Origin: Clitopilus passeckerianus
Lineage: Eukaryota; Basidiomycota; Agaricomycetes; Agaricales; Entolomataceae
Reading direction: 5' to 3'
Length of the DNA stretch: 64,000 nucleotides
Assembly (NCBI GenBank): GCA_944990035.1
Contig: CALYLX010000112.1
Coordinates: 1,240,001-1,304,000 of the forward strand
In this document: piece after piece, positions 23,401 through 36,865 of the stretch
Layout of the letters: every line of letters starts with the position of its first letter
How positions within the stretch are numbered: position 1 is the first letter of the stretch
Position numbers and translations under genes: made by a program
Notes under the pieces: model-generated
What the model saw: only the letters and a program-made list of their open reading frames with translations
Told to the model about the DNA's origin: nothing
Database searches by the model: none

Positions 23401-26400
23401 CGCCTTGAATTGACTGTAAAGGCTCACATGTGTACTCGGCCGTCTGGCGAGCTCTAAAATCGAGGAAACCTGTTCAATAAACAGTTCAGCGTATGATTCG
23501 AAACCTCCAGAATGAATCCAAACCGTTTCCTCATATACGCGTTTTCTCGTGTCGAGTCTGATGCTTTTCTTATCCAGGGCTGACGACAAAAGAGTGGAAT
23601 CAAGAAGGTTAGGCGAGAACTCCGCCTCGAGGCTTGCCAGGACTTCGTCCACAGAAGTGGCTTCCAATGCATAAGCGTCGGTGTTCACCCCTTCTTCTGT
23701 CAGATGGGACATGCTGTCGTTCGACAGGTTTCCAACCAGTTTCTGGATCGAAGGCTGTTGGGGGTGTCAGCAACTTCAGCTTGCGTGGTTATGAAGGCCA
23801 ACAAACCTTTTCCTCGTGTTGACACTCCAGAAGTGATAAGAGATATCTGTGCTGGAAATTTATATCTGCACTCTATGAGTAGTTGTTTGAGATGTGCCTC
23901 TATATAACTCACCATTCAAGGCATATGCAGCTTGAAGGAATGGCTACTAAGCTTCGTTTCACACAAAAAGCACTTGAACTGACCTGTGCCTTTGTTCCAA
24001 AGAAGATAAAGAGCTCCTTTGATCCTGTCTGGGTCGTTACCCTTCTCCAGAGCATTAAACAGGAAGGGCAAGATGAATCTAGTCGCTCGAACAAGATACT
24101 GGGACAGACATGAGCATTATAACCAAAGATGAGTTTCACACCTACTCCACACGCATGGGTCAAGATGGCCTGTGCATGCCTAGTAATAAAGGTTGTGAGC
24201 ATGGTACCGGCAACCACTATTATAGAGGTCCATCTACCTTCTAATTCTCGTATATGGTGAAAGTGATAGTTCGACTAGTTCTGCGAGAAGGGCATCGTCC
24301 AAAGCATCCCGACGGCGGTAGAGGGCGTGCATATACACCCGGCCACTGTGGTACACCTGAGCTCTTTTCAAGAATACCAGCCGGGAGTTCTCTCGCTGTC
24401 TAGGCCAGAACCGATGGGCTCTACGAAATTGGTAGGTCAGGGCACTGTCAAGTGGAAATTGCAGTTACTTACTCTCGAGCCTGATTATAGTTCTTTTGCA
24501 ACGAGTCGAACTCTGATCGAGTAAGTGCATAAGATAGGAGATATACGTCGATAGCCCGCCCCACAGTCAGAACAGCATCAATATGGTCCTCTCCTCCCCC
24601 GTTCTGTCGGAGTGCGGAGGCTGCGCGCTGAAGAACGTCTCCGAACCGTCTCCTCTGAGCAGCCGCTTTCATGTAACGCGGATCGTTGGGATCGGACAAT
24701 ATGAAACCGGCTTCCATATCAATCGATGCTGGAATCAATTCGACTAACTCAGACTCGTGCACGCATGGATTGACGACCTCTTTAGGTTGAACCTTTATGA
24801 ATGCAGGGAGGCCATTCCAAACTGCCCGGCAGGCATTGAGGTAGCTACGGACATGCGTCAGAATTGAAATCAGCCACAGAAGGTGTTGGCCTGATGCTTA
24901 CCGGCAGAAATCGTTGCGAGCGACATTATCCCAGCTAGAGGTTGATTGTAAGAGGGTGTCGATCTTGTCTAATGTAGGTTCAACTAGTTGGTCTAGAATT
25001 TGAAGAACGAAATCTATCTCAATGTCGGAAGGAACTGGGATGAATTAGTAAATCACGATGTCCGTCTCCCAGAGAGTTCAACCTACCGTGCCATTCAATC
25101 GTGATATCTTCTGGCTCGTACAGCCGACCCCACTCCAGATTATGGTCGTTATTAAATTCTGTGGATAATGAGCATGACTTTCGAAATGGGTCATCTTATA
25201 AAGTACCTTGGTTCTCCCATTCGCTTGTATTCACAAACCGGCTGTTCTGAGGATACATTTCCGCAACAGCGTGGACCACCCGAGTGATCAGGCGCCCAGT
25301 GCTTGAATACCCTCGCTCGCTCTTTGTAGATTCGACAAGGAGGGACAGTAGACCCAGAACTTGATCCTTGTGTTTGATCAACTAGGCTGCGAGTGAGACA
25401 AATGGAGGGACGGGCCAATCAATCTTCTTACGGATTCACCAGCAAAACCCAGACACCCTCTAAGTATCGATAAATCTTCGATGTAGAGTCAAACAAAGGT
25501 ACACGCGGATGATTAAAGGAACTCACTCCAGTGTAGAGTAGTATCAGAGGGCATGGCTACGTGCGAAGATGTGGTGCGCACGGTGGATGCACCATGTCTC
25601 AGCTCTTCCTCGATCTGCCTGATGCAGTAAGGCAGGAATTTGCTTGTTGTCTTGTCGGGTTTGGCGCGAGCAAGGAAGAAACCATTTGACCAAATGGTTG
25701 AACCGCATTGCTTTTTGCGTTGGTTGTCGCATAGTCAAAGACCATGTTAAGAACGAGATCGAAGAGCTCATCAGATAGGTGAAGGAATACGACATCCATC
25801 ATAGCCTTGATCGACTTGAGGACATTCTCTTCCTGCTTGCCGCCAAGGGTATTCCTCTTGCCTCCTTCTTCAGGCAGATTCTCGTATAGAGCCAAGACCC
25901 TCCTAGTTAAGGAAGTGATCCAATCTGGAGAACGGTTAGGGAGGAAAGAGAAAGGATTGGTCGGAAACACGCACCCGCAAAGCTAGCAGTACTGTCGCGT
26001 ACTACAGATCGTTCATCTGCCCTGCTAATCCTCGGTGCTTCTGGATCATATTCACTAAGATCCAACTTTTCATCATCATCTTCATCGAGGGCATTCGACG
26101 TGAATTTAGTGAGATCGCCGATCTTGATGTGCTGGGCCACGGAAACTATGAATGAGGTCGTACAGACAGTCTTGACAGGGTCATTCTGGCAAAGGATTCT
26201 CAGCATCATGAACCAAATGAGCCAGGGTAACTTACAAGATCAATGCCAGGAATGCAGAGCTCAAGGAGAGGTAATATATGCCTCTGGCCACCCAACCAGG
26301 TGCTCTCGGAGACAAGAGGTAGGGGAACACCACATAGCATGTTGAGAACAGCGGTTGTACGGTGAGTTTCGTTAACGACCTCGAGGCCGCCATAGGCTCG

Positions 26401-28298
26401 ATCCAGCACCTCTGGCATGATCATGCCTGGCTCCAGTATGGCCAGAGTCTTTAGGGTAACCTGAGCATACCCAGCGCTCAAAGGATCCTTCGAGAAGATC
26501 GCTAAGAGCACCGGAGTTCGAAGGATAGAAACAAATGCTTTCCGTATTGCTGGGGTCAGGCGGCGAGACTACCAGATAATGAACAATTATCGGTTCTTGA
26601 AGAGCGAAAGGCTTACAACTAGAGTACTACACGAAGCTTGTTCTTCTTCCTTGTATCTTTGCATGAACTCTGAGGCCAGCCGTGAGATGAAGCAGGTCAG
26701 CTATGAAGTAGTCAGAACGAATGTTCAGCAAACAAAGTTTCATCTTATTTACCAATGCCGTCCATGGTCCGGAATTCGATGGGTGGAAGAATGACTCAGT
26801 ACTAGTGAGCAGTCTATCCAACGAATCGAGAGCCTTTGACCCAGCAACGTATCCAGTCGACGTTTCGCCCTCGCGTATATCACCATCAAGAGATAGGGAG
26901 TAGATGATCAGTTTTGCGAGAGAATCTATAGAGAGAAGCATCAGAGGAGGGTCAAGGTAGGTGTGAGAGTGAACCGACGCATCCGGTTGACGGTTTTCTT
27001 AATTCTCAAAGAGAACTTATCAGCAAGGCCGTCGGCTTGACTGGAGGTAGTCGAAGCGCCCTGAGACGAGCAGTTAGAGACGACATATACCGCATACAAA
27101 AGGTCTAATATACCTGTGCAGCACCAATAGGCACATCTGTAACGGCGCAAAATTAGTTGCTTTCAAGGGATGGCGGGGTTGAACCTTACTCATGGAGCTC
27201 AGTCCTTTACCGATTAGCAATTTCCATTCGGCATCAGTCCATATGCCTACATCTTTCCAAGCAACACTTGGCTTTGCGGCGTCTTCGTTCTCCAAGCCGA
27301 TGTGTTCCTCTGAAAGTGTAGACATGAACTCCAGAAGCCTATCATCCAGGACGGACGAGTTGAAGGCTTCCCAGAGAGAAAACAAAACTGGAGTATACAT
27401 GTGGGTGTTGGTGGGGGGCAGGAAAGACGTAAGGACCGGGATCATGGTTAAGATAGACTGCAGAGAACGGTGGTTAAGCGAGTAATGCTGAGAGCCTAAG
27501 GAGAGAAACTTACCTCTTTGGTCACAAGAGGTAGGAATGTATCTATCATATGTTGGACTTCGCCCTCAGGGTAATAGCGCCTGCATTGCTCTGCAATATA
27601 CAGGTAGATGTTTACGAGATTCCGACTGCACGACAGATCAGAGGCAACTCATTTAAACCGTGAATATATGCTACTCACGAAGGCTCATAAAGTCTCTTCT
27701 TTGGCCAGATCTCTTTAACGAGCACCCTCCAAAGCGGCTTCCACGGGAGTTCCAACTCATGTGCTTCAAGCTTCCGCTTCAGTCCCGGTTTGTTGGAGAG
27801 CAGTCTTGACAGTATTTCAGCCCAGGACCGTATGATGCGAGGCTCAATACCAGGCAATGAACATAATTCATAATACAGGCGCACGAGTTTGGCGCGAGTG
27901 GTCTTTGGCATAGGGTAATGCATTAACAGCCAACTAGCGGTCATGATGACATTCAGCTGGGCAAGTAAGCTTTGCAGTCATTGTAATGCGTACCATTGCA
28001 GTACACCATCCCAGGTAGAGAGAACCAGCCAGTTACGAGTCCTGACACAGATTACGATGTTCCCAACGATACTCTCTAGCTTGGTTTGCATTTCATCTAC
28101 CGATTCGCACTTATAAGGAAGGGAGTCGATGTAAACTTGAAGTGACGCTCGTTGATCCTCCTCGGCCGTAAGCTCAACTGCCTCACTCGGAGTTGCACCA
28201 ACAGAGAAATCGTCGTCCATGCTGAGTTCGTTGATTGTCCGATCGGCGTACGCTATGGAAGTAAAGATTCCGTGAGGATCACCGTCGTACGACACCAT
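20466..28298 (-). CDS. Proteasome activator Blm10/PA200 (PSME4-like)
   Basis: Very large HEAT/ARM-repeat protein that caps the 20S proteasome and opens its gate. It starts at 28298 (MVSYDGDPHGIFTS). Conserved family stretches are VRTRNWLVLSTWDG, HELELPWKPLWRVLVKEIWP, the block from LEPGMIMPEVLDRAYGGLE to HILPLLELCIPGIDLNDPVK, WRDEWKNPLSVVVP, and the HEAT-like NVEVREMASKMLSGVVR. The C-terminus is recovered through two tiny exons: 9 nt encoding THQ (20678-20686) and a final 8 nt exon (20466-20473). The protein then ends LVGTSYYA; YYA is the proteasome-docking HbYX-type tail of Blm10. About thirty short introns are needed. Three places need a one-base correction: near 25676-25681 and 21019-21023 (missing base) and 21878-21882 (extra base or alternative splice). 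Overall identity is secure. Confidence 0.9.
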
Positions 28299-28540
28299 TA
28301 TGAAGTGTTGATATAATTGAACGCAAGTACTTACATCGTCCGGTTTAAGTACTGTTTATCAGTGCTGACGAGTCTCTGCGATTACGCGTCGTTTTCTTGC
28401 GCAGTTCCTAAAGAAATGTATACCGAGATGCTGGACGCGCAAGCTCAGGATTGACAGATATGGATTGGGTCCGGCTTAGCGATCACAGTGCCGCGTATGC
28501 CATTTCAGACCCACGTGGTTTCAATTTCAGCTCAGTGACC

Positions 28541-29571
28541 ATGAACGCCTTAACGCGTCTCATCCCTCGAAGAGGTTTCTCAACTTCGGCAGCGCGTCGT
28601 AACCTATATGTGCCCAGTCAGAATGGACGTCCAACCCTGCGAAGGGCTCTTCTATGGGGCTCAGTTGCTGGTGTAACGCTTGGGGGTACTCCGCATTCTC
28701 TCCAAAGGTCCACCTGGACATGGCAGTGAAGTCGGAAGAGCCGGAGGAGACCACAAGTCAGTATATTCGATGCAATACCATAACTTCTACCACTAACATA
28801 TGCTTTTCAGCTGATCCGGCTACCTCCATAGTTTTCCCCAATATCATTACAGTCCCGTCCAAGGTCAAAATCCCTCCTATGACCTTAGTGGGTGTAGGCG
28901 TACGAACTGTGTCCTTCTTGGGCATCAAAGTTTACTCAGTAGGCTTCTATGCCGACCTTTCTAATCCAAACTTGAAGGCAGGGCTACTTCATTAAATGGC
29001 GACCATCTCAAGACGTTTGCTTCTAGATTTCAAGCGACATGTCTCCTGCACAAAAGGTTGACCACATCATAAGAAATACCTCTTGTGTCGTCAGGATTGG
29101 TGCGCCAGTGCTTCTCACTACCTGACTGTCAGGTTAACTTATCTCCTTAGTCCCTACTAGGTCCACATCATACACGCACATGCGTGATGCATTCATGAGG
29201 GCATTGCAAGCGAGGATGGTTCAGGCTAGGAAGGATGGCACTCTCACCGAGGACCAAGCTCAGGAGATTGGATTTCCTATGAGGAAACTCAAGTCTATAT
29301 TTCCTAACTCTCCTCTCGCCAAACACACGCCACTGGATATATACTTGTCGGCCCCAGTTCCCGGGAAACCCAGGGCTTTGGTGTTCAGAGACCTTGGGGC
29401 AATTGAGGACACTTGGGTAGCCACCGAACTAGTGTTGCACTATTTCAATGAGGGAGCACCACCAAGCCCGCCTGTAAGCCCACATTGAGCATTTATTATT
29501 AACTTACTCATATTTCCCCCATCTAGCTCAAGGACGCTGCATTCAAACGTCTTGCAGACTTCCAGAAATGA
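28541..29571 (+). CDS. Mitochondrial chalcone-isomerase-fold protein (Aim18/Aim46-like), apparent frameshift
   Basis: Related to yeast Aim18/Aim46, heme-binding chalcone-isomerase-domain proteins of mitochondria with no settled enzymatic role. The N-terminus is Arg-rich and presequence-like (MNALTRLIPRRGFSTSAARR), followed by a likely membrane segment. The isomerase fold covers TLVGVGVRTVSFLGIKVYSVGFYADLSN, then VPTRSTSYTHMRDAFMRALQARM, and ends LKDAAFKRLADFQK. One intron appears to use a GC donor (after AACTTGAAG at 28978). Between GVTLG and YSAFSPKVHLD the frame slips by one at a run of five G (28682-28686); six would restore it. It is divergent from Blm10, with 242 bases between starts. 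Confidence 0.85.
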
Positions 29572-29805
29572 TTCGGCATCGAGTTAGCGATCATTATCTT
29601 TATGATGTAACTCATGTGTAGAATATTATTCCTGCAATCAAGCCACCACTCGACCGAATTTCTTCCGTGCCATCGATGCGAGTTAGGGGCTGGACTATTG
29701 TTCCGTCCTTTGGAACTACTCACGAGGCATCATGTGGGCTTCTGCTGGTTTACTAATGGCTCCCCCACTCTTCCAGCGACCATTAACTTCAAAGAGACAT
29801 CGAGC

Positions 29806-30963
29806 ATGAGCGCGAACAAGCAATGTCGGGAGCTCTCGCGTATGTTCTATTCTTTCGACCCGAAATACGGATTATCATAATCTATTACAGAAGAGCAAGT
29901 GGATCATTTCATGGAGCACGGTTATGTGGTAATCAAGAGCGCATTCTCGGAGGAGAAAGCTGCAGATTGGACCCAAACTATGTGGATCCGCCTTGGTTTG
30001 GATCCGGACGATAAGTCTACTTGGGATCGCGAAAGAATCCATATGCCTTGGCATAAAAGGGAATTGGTGTCCAATTTTGCGCCCAAGGTAACGTGGTGCT
30101 TCGTCTAGTTTCACCGTGCAGTTTCTTACTGACGGATTTGGTTAGGCATGGAACGCAATCCAGGACTTATTGGGAGGGGAGGACCGCATCGATGAAGCGT
30201 CCAGCAGTTGGGGTGATTCCTTCATCGTCAATCTAGGCACTCCGGAATTAGAAGGGAAAGAGCCAAAACTTCCCGCCGAGCTCGATAACTGGCATGTCGA
30301 TGGGGATTTTTTTGTAAGTCACAGGAAGCCGTTGTCCGAGGAAAGGTCCTGATGTGTTGCATAGGTCCATTTTCTCGATTCCCCCGAACAGGCTCTGCTC
30401 GTCATACCTGTCTTCTCTGAGATACAACACCGTGGGGAGCAACCTTCATTTCGCCTGATGGGCTGAATCTCATTGCGAAGTATCTGTCGGCGCATCCTGA
30501 AGGTGTTCTGCCAACAGGGTTATCTTTCACTCCATCCACAAGCCAATACCAGAACAAGGAGGATGATCCTGGTTATTGGTCTCATCTACAGGAAATCAAG
30601 CGATGCAAGAAGTTCGTCGAACTGACTGGTCAAATTGGAGACGTGATACTTCTGCATCCGCTTATGTTGCACACGGCATTCAAGAACAATCTCAGGGTGC
30701 CAAGAATTATAACGAACCCACCAGTAGCTCTGAAGGAACCTTTCAACTTCGCCAGGTCCAGCCCACAGGAGTTCAGCTTGGTGGAACTCAAGACATTAAA
30801 GGCACTGGGTGTCGACAAGTTTGACTTCAAGATTGCGACCGAGAGAAGGACAATCGTGCCGGAGCGGGTCAAACACCAAGGGAAAGTACTGGAAGCAGAG
30901 AAGGAGAGATTGGCCGTTTATGAGAAAGCAAATGCGGCTCGACAGCCGATTGCTGTGAATTAG
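29806..30963 (+). CDS. Fe(II)/2-oxoglutarate dioxygenase, phytanoyl-CoA hydroxylase-like, apparent frameshift
   Basis: Non-heme iron oxygenase of about 340 residues. It starts MSANKQCRELS, and an intron joins to QEQVDHFMEHGYVVIKSAF, the family's opening strand. The iron ligands are visible as His and Asp of NWHVDGDFF and probably the distal His of LLHPLMLHTAFKNN; the Arg of RVPRIITNPP fits the 2-oxoglutarate carboxylate site. The segment between the ligands, ALLVIPVFSEIQHRG-GATFISPDGLN, needs one more base at a run of four G (30434-30437). The substrate is unknown; similar fungal proteins are not limited to phytanoyl-CoA. The C-terminus is charged and helical. Confidence 0.82.
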
Positions 30964-31303
30964 CACTTTAAGATGTAATCTCGAGTGATCCCTATTACAA
31001 AGCTGATATAACTTCAGTTCAATGACGACCTGGCTGTATGGGAGGTGGAACTTCCGAGAAAGTGCAGATCAGTCATTCAACTTCGGCATCGGAAGGTCGG
31101 AACAACCCTGACAGTCTGACCTTCTGACCAATGCCACATTTCGTGCTTTCGACATTTACTACCCGGGCATCCGACGACATCGTAGTACTGAGCGCAGTTA
31201 AAGTTTAACCGGCTCGAAAAGCGATATTGAACGTGATTTAAATAGCATCGACGTCAGACACTGTTCCCATCTTCACTAGAACGCACAAAACTGACCGACG
31301 AAG
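30964..31303. other. Spacer before F-box gene
   Basis: About 340 bases between two plus-strand genes, probably 3' UTR and promoter. Nothing else is recognisable. Confidence 0.35.
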
Positions 31304-32763
31304 ATGCGCAACTTTTCGAGAACTCGTAAACTTTTCCGTCGCCGCAAAACTACACTTGCTTCTACCGAATGTATGGATGGCGAGCTCCCCACACCTACTA
31401 CCCCCGATGGACCTCCACATCTACCTCGCGAGCTCGCAGAGGAAATATGCAACCATCTCTGGAATGACAAGCCCACTCTATGTACTTTGGGCCTCGTGAG
31501 CAAGGAATTTCATCGCTGGAGCCGGTTGCACCTCTTCATCATTGTCAAGTTTAATCTCAACCAGCGATTTGATTCATTTTTGGATTTACTAGGAAGTTCC
31601 CCTACCACCTTTGCGCCGGTCATCAAAGTTCTCCACCTCGTAGCCTTATTCAGTCCCCGAGGCGTGTGCAGAGAACGCACCGAAGCTCATATGAGGAGCC
31701 TCACCCAAAGGCTGCCTAATCTGAAGACCGTCTGGCTGACCTCCATCTCTTGGTCTTCCATTCCACCTCATATTCTGACCTTCTTCTCCGAGCTGGAGAT
31801 AACTCATCTCCAGCTGGAATCAGTCATCTTCTATCGGCCAGACCAACCCAAAGAACTCTTCCAATGGATACCCGAGAATCTTCAATCTATTACGTTCGAC
31901 ACCGTGCAGTTCGATGGCCAACGGGTGGAGGATTCGCCGGCTTTTCAGCGTTCATTACGGTTTAGAGCACTTGATAGCACATCTCTTGCGATATTCAAGG
32001 ATGTGTGGGCTCTAAATCGAAGCAAGGACCTCGACATCTCTGTACAAACACTGCACATTCAGTTATCTGTGCTACTTTGGCCAAATCGCAAAGAAAAAGC
32101 GCTATCATTTATCTCCGACTTCCTTGCTCATATTGGACCATCCATTCACCGACTTTCCATCGACCTGTCAAGTCCAGCCTCTCAGCGAGGTAGGTCCCTA
32201 CCTTAATCATGCCTATTGCCCCTTATTCATCGAATGTCTTTTCGCCAGACGTGTTGGCGATTTATGAATCGTTGGATTTCTCGACCTGTACCAACTTGAA
32301 CATGATACACATAGGAGTCATCGAACTCGACGAAGGCGAGAAAGTGACTCATGTCACCTCAACCATGTGGAAAATACTCTCTTCTCTTCCATCTCCCGAG
32401 CAAATCGATTACATCGAACTCACGTTCACCCCCAAGCGAGAGTCCATGGAGGCGGGTACTTCGGCATTGGAGGGTTTCCCATGGTTCCTATCCATCTTGC
32501 GGCTGCAGGAGATGTTCCTGTCGTTGAAAAAGATAACAATTCGTGTCGGAGCATGGCATCTTGCTGGGAAAGAGTCGTGCTTTTCATTGCAGGAAATTGG
32601 TTTGGCAAGCTTTGAGGAGGCTGGTCTTGTGAAGCTTGAAATGTACCGCTGGCCACAGTCGTTTGATGTAGAAATGCCATTTGTGGGTGTCTTCGTGCCA
32701 TTGCTGATGACGCATTTTGCTGAGCCTCCTTATAGTACAGATTACCGTGGAAAGGGCCACTGA
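31304..32763 (+). CDS. F-box protein (fungal, LRR-like C-terminus)
   Basis: Probable substrate adaptor of an SCF ubiquitin ligase. The F-box-like helix set is LPRELAEEICNHLWNDKPTLCTLGLVSKEFHRWSRLHLF at residues 40-80. The rest is leucine-spaced (LRLPNLKTVWLTSISWSSIP-like repeats), common in mushroom F-box families. One intron (from 32190 to about 32248) joins LSSPASQR to DVLAIYESLDFS; the protein ends STDYRGKGH at 32763. No target can be inferred. Such genes are multicopy and fast-evolving in agaricomycetes. Confidence 0.75.
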
Positions 32764-32900
32764 GGCTCGCGTAAAGCGCAAGTCCACAAGTTGTTCTGTG
32801 TTTGATTTGTCAAGCTTAGAATCATACAAGCCATCATAGAGATGTCGAGGATCAAGATAAATGGTGGGACCCGTTTCATATTGCAAGCAATGAATCACCC

Positions 32901-33865
32901 TCAGTGGGTAGCTACGTTCTGGTTCCGGTAAGCGTAGACTCTTTGGATCAGTTGATCCTTCATGTATTCCTACGTAGGAATGTCAGCAACTGGGCCAGGA
33001 ATAAAGTCCGAACGTCGAACCTCGTCAAATGTTTTCTGGTAGCTTTCCCTAGCCTGGATAGCAGCCCAGTATTTCCTGTACCTCTCGAAAGTAGGGTCTG
33101 TCTGCAACCTTCCGAAGGCCTTCAAGCCGAGGTCGTCACCTACACCTTTAAGGGCTACATCCAAACGTCCCAAAAAAGGGGCAACGGCAGCGTCCGCGAT
33201 GCTGAATTCCGGACCCGCCGCGAAGCCTCCTTCGGGAGGTAGCAAGGCTTGAACCTTCTCCAAAGCAGTGAACAGATGTTCGTGCTGTTCCCCTTTCAGA
33301 GCAACAGCCTGGAAGGCTGGCACAAGGGTCGTCGAGACGAAGTTCGTAAAGAAACGAGCTCTGGCGCGACCGACGGATCGGCAGGCAAAAGCTTGCCATT
33401 GGAGATATCGGCGATGAATTCTAGGATCACCAGCGACTCTGCGATCTTAACGGATTCTGGAGAGGGATTTTCGGGGGCAACAGCTGGGCCGCCATAGGCG
33501 ATCGCGGGAACCTTTCGTGCAGGAGAAAGCTCAGATCAGATACTACCACTAATTCATACAAAAAAGGTGTGTACGCACTTTACTCGCGGGGTTAACCTTG
33601 GGAGCAAACCACTCGGGTTTTGCTGCGAGATCGATTTCATAGCGACTGTAGGGAATCCCAGCTTCTTCCAGAGCAATCTCCGCCTAAAATTGAGCGGTAT
33701 ACATCGATCCCAAAATACCCACACATGGCTACGTGACCACACTTACCCGATGAGCATACGGACATATCTATGAGTCAACAACAACTATATTGAGGCTCTG
33801 GGACCGGACTCCAATCAGAGAAGGTAACGGACCTTTGCGGTGTATAGAGCTAAATGTTCGGACAT
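32901..33865 (-). CDS. Glutathione S-transferase (omega/GTE-type), apparent frameshift
   Basis: Cytosolic detoxifying transferase. The start at 33865 reads MSEHLALYTAK. A 21 nt exon (33747-33767) supplies ICPYAHR, the thioredoxin-fold active site with a single Cys as in omega-like classes, and the next exon begins AEIALEEAGIPYSRYEIDL. The glutathione-binding cis-Pro and ES motif appear as KVPAIAYGG and KIAESLVILEFIADI. The C-terminal domain has EFSIADAAVAPFLGRLD. Between LPADPSVAPELV and FFTNFVSTTLVPAFQ the frame shifts by one around 33348-33354, an apparent missing base. The last intron is inferred from TFDE joining EYMKDQLIQRVYAYR, which places the stop at 32901; without it the frame would end at 32970. 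Confidence 0.82.
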
Positions 33866-34504
33866 ATTCCCAGGGATTTCAATGGTTTAAAAGGGCAAAG
33901 GAGGTGAAGCTTCGGTTGCTACAGGGCGCTGACTACAACGCGTTTTAAGACGACTAAGATCCCACAGAAAACATGCTGACCAATGAGCCCTCTCAAAATA
34001 GGATGGAGATTATTCAGACGGATGTCGACCCAAACGGGGAAAGATCCGTTCATTTCCTTTGTTGATCGTAACTGGAAGCAGAACGTGGGACGTGGTAACG
34101 CTGGTCAAGCCAGTGTCGCTATTAGTAAGAGTACAGCCACAAGAAAAATGCGCCAGAAGTTGCAAACTTCTGGATGATGGTTGGACTTCCTCACACCACC
34201 GATTGCCTTAACTCGAGTTGCATCGTGTCGGAAGAGTTAAATACAATTTTATAACTTATCGAATTTTTTTCTACCATATTATGATTTTGAGCTATCAAGT
34301 GATTTCTACCTCAACAAGTAGGGCAAATCGCTTTCGGGGACCGAAATAAAAAATCGGATAGGTTTAAACGATAGATAATACATTTTATGACAACTCTCTC
34401 ATTCAAAACTTTGTCCCAAAATGTGCGAGCGAGCGAGTTCATCATCCGGACACTTTTGCATCGAGCCATAGGGCGATGCGGCGTCCCACATAACGTGACT
34501 TCAG

Positions 34505-34510
34505 ACGCGT
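34505..34510 (+). promoter_or_regulatory. MCB-like element (ACGCGT) upstream of H3
   Basis: The hexamer ACGCGT lies about 160 bases before the H3 start. A GGCGCG motif follows at 34547-34552. ACGCGT is the Mlu1 cell-cycle box bound by MBF-type factors that drive G1/S transcription in fungi, which suits a histone gene. A CACGTG E-box at 34516-34521 is adjacent. Confidence 0.45.
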
Positions 34511-34521
34511 CAAATCACGTG

Positions 34522-34530
34522 TATATATAT
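34522..34530 (+). promoter_or_regulatory. TATA box of histone H3
   Basis: TATATATAT sits about 140 bases upstream of the H3 ATG, just after the MCB and E-box motifs. The spacing allows a transcription start with a leader of about 100 bases. Confidence 0.5.
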
Positions 34531-34669
34531 GGACAATCAACAAACTGGCGCGTCTCGCTAAAGTGTTGGGTCCCATAAAACCGCCATTCGTCGTTGACAC
34601 TCCGCCGCCCCTCGCTTCGCCTCAAACCACCACCACTCCCACTTCAAGACTTCAAGACTTTAACGACCA

Positions 34670-35253
<584 letters not shown>

Positions 35254-35465
35254 TTTATTTTCTATCATATCCTAGTCTCGTCATTCCACGCTTTCTGTAC
35301 CACTATACTCTATGATACCGGCTCTGTACATGATCTAAGCAGCTCTTATGCCAATACACCCTGTTAATATGACATCCTTGTTTGTCTTTGCTTGTTTGCA
35401 GTCCCAATTTAGTAATCATACATTTCCTTAACCTAAGTTCCTTCCAGGATTTGAATTGCTCGACC

Positions 35466-36784
35466 ATGAACTTTCCAACTGTGCTGCTGAGGGCACAATG
35501 CTCGTCGTTACTGTCGCCCGGACTGCTTCGGTGCCGTCAAGTCTTCAAAAGAGCATATGCAACGCAACGGGACGCAGATGTACTGTCACACACATTAGAC
35601 ACGAAGCATCGAGCAGGAGCCAGAGTTCATGATACGGTTGGACCTTTCCAGTTGGGAGTAGGTCAAGCTTCTCTGAAGAACGGCGAAAGGGTCAAGAAAT
35701 GGTCAGAATTGAATACGCGAGGGAAAGGTGCGTCAATAAGTTTTCCTCGACATCGTAAATGACAAGAACTTTATTGCTTAGTGACACGGACGGCTGCTCG
35801 GACGACCAATTTGACGGTCATTCTACTTGGCGCAGGCCTTTCTGCGCTTCTGGTATACTCATTGACTTCGAGCTTTTCTCCAAAAACTCACCGACCGTGC
35901 TCTACGGTGACGCATGTAAGCGCATCAAAGGCTCGCCCAAAGTGTGTCCGCACCATTTCTGCTTGTAACTACCCTTCTAATTCTTTCATGGCAAGGTTGC
36001 AAAATATCTCAACGCTCCCCTCTCTTTCCATAACAACCCACCCTCTGCCATTCGCCCCAGGCACCGTAATCGCCATGTCATTTCTCAGATTATGGTTGAC
36101 GCACACGGTCAGGAATATATGATCATGACATTCTACGTCCAAGGCAGCGCTCCTGGCAAACACTCGGTTTCACCAGAAGCATCATACTTCGACATTGCAT
36201 CGGACTGGGTCAAGGACAAAGCGGTCGTCGTGTCTGAAATGACACTTGAAGATAGTAAAGTTTGGGCAGAGGAACGGTCACAACGGTTTTGGGACAAAAC
36301 GAAGCAATTGTTCAAGTATCTTAGTGGTTCACCAATGCCTCCCCCTCCACTTCCTTCGTATCCTGATAACAAATTTGAGAATGTCAAGAAAGAGGAATCG
36401 AATGGTTGGAGCTTTGCTGGCATGTTTGGATCCTTGCGGGGGACGACTGGAGGCTCCACAGGGACGAGGGTTGATGTGGACGGAAGGACCTTCACTGACG
36501 GCGAAGTTCATGCTCAGTTCGTTCGAGTAAGTCGTTTCTTTGACTTTGACATTCTGCGAGTCTCGTACTCATTGTCGTTCTATAGGATAAGGATGGCTAT
36601 TTCGTCTACCGGTATCTCTTGATTGATATTCCAAGTAAGCTTCTTCTGCCTCAACTTCACTGAGCTTCGGCTAAGCTTCCCTTCCGTAGCTTCGAACAGT
36701 CGTAATCCTATTAGAGTATTCGTAGAACGTGCACCGGGTGTACGAGAGAATGAATCTGTCATGCGGTGGAAACCCGACTCATAA
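35466..36784 (+). CDS. Mitochondrial inner-membrane translocase subunit TIM21, apparent frameshift
   Basis: Component of the TIM23 presequence translocase that contacts TOM and respiratory complexes. It has an N-terminal presequence (LRCRQVFKRAYATQRD), then a membrane segment TNLTVILLGAGLSALLVYSLTS, then the intermembrane-space domain. Inside it the family motif FSKNSPTVLYGDACKRIKGSPK, HGQEYMIMTFYVQG and the C-terminal RVFVERAPG are seen. Just after YSLTS the frame shifts by one near 35866-35871 (TTCGAG), so a base appears to be missing there. A proline-rich insert (SPMPPPPLPSYPDN) is ordinary for fungal TIM21. Three to four short introns; stop at 36782-36784. Confidence 0.88.
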
Positions 36785-36865
36785 TTAATCTTGTGTAATG
36801 TATAATGTATATCTGTCATAGTTGCACATCGAAAGCATTTGCTCCACGAAATAATATGTCTATCC

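Larger units (their letters stand above)
33866..34669. other. Divergent promoter region of GST and histone H3
   Basis: About 800 bases between divergent starts. The GST-proximal part is featureless. The H3-proximal 170 bases hold the cell-cycle and TATA elements listed separately. Short open frames here have no recognisable domain. Confidence 0.5.

Noticed and set aside
32970..32972. Stop codon as the end of the GST gene
   Set aside because: A 48-nt intron just before it joins TFDE to EYMKDQL and gives a better family-like C-terminus with stop at 32901.
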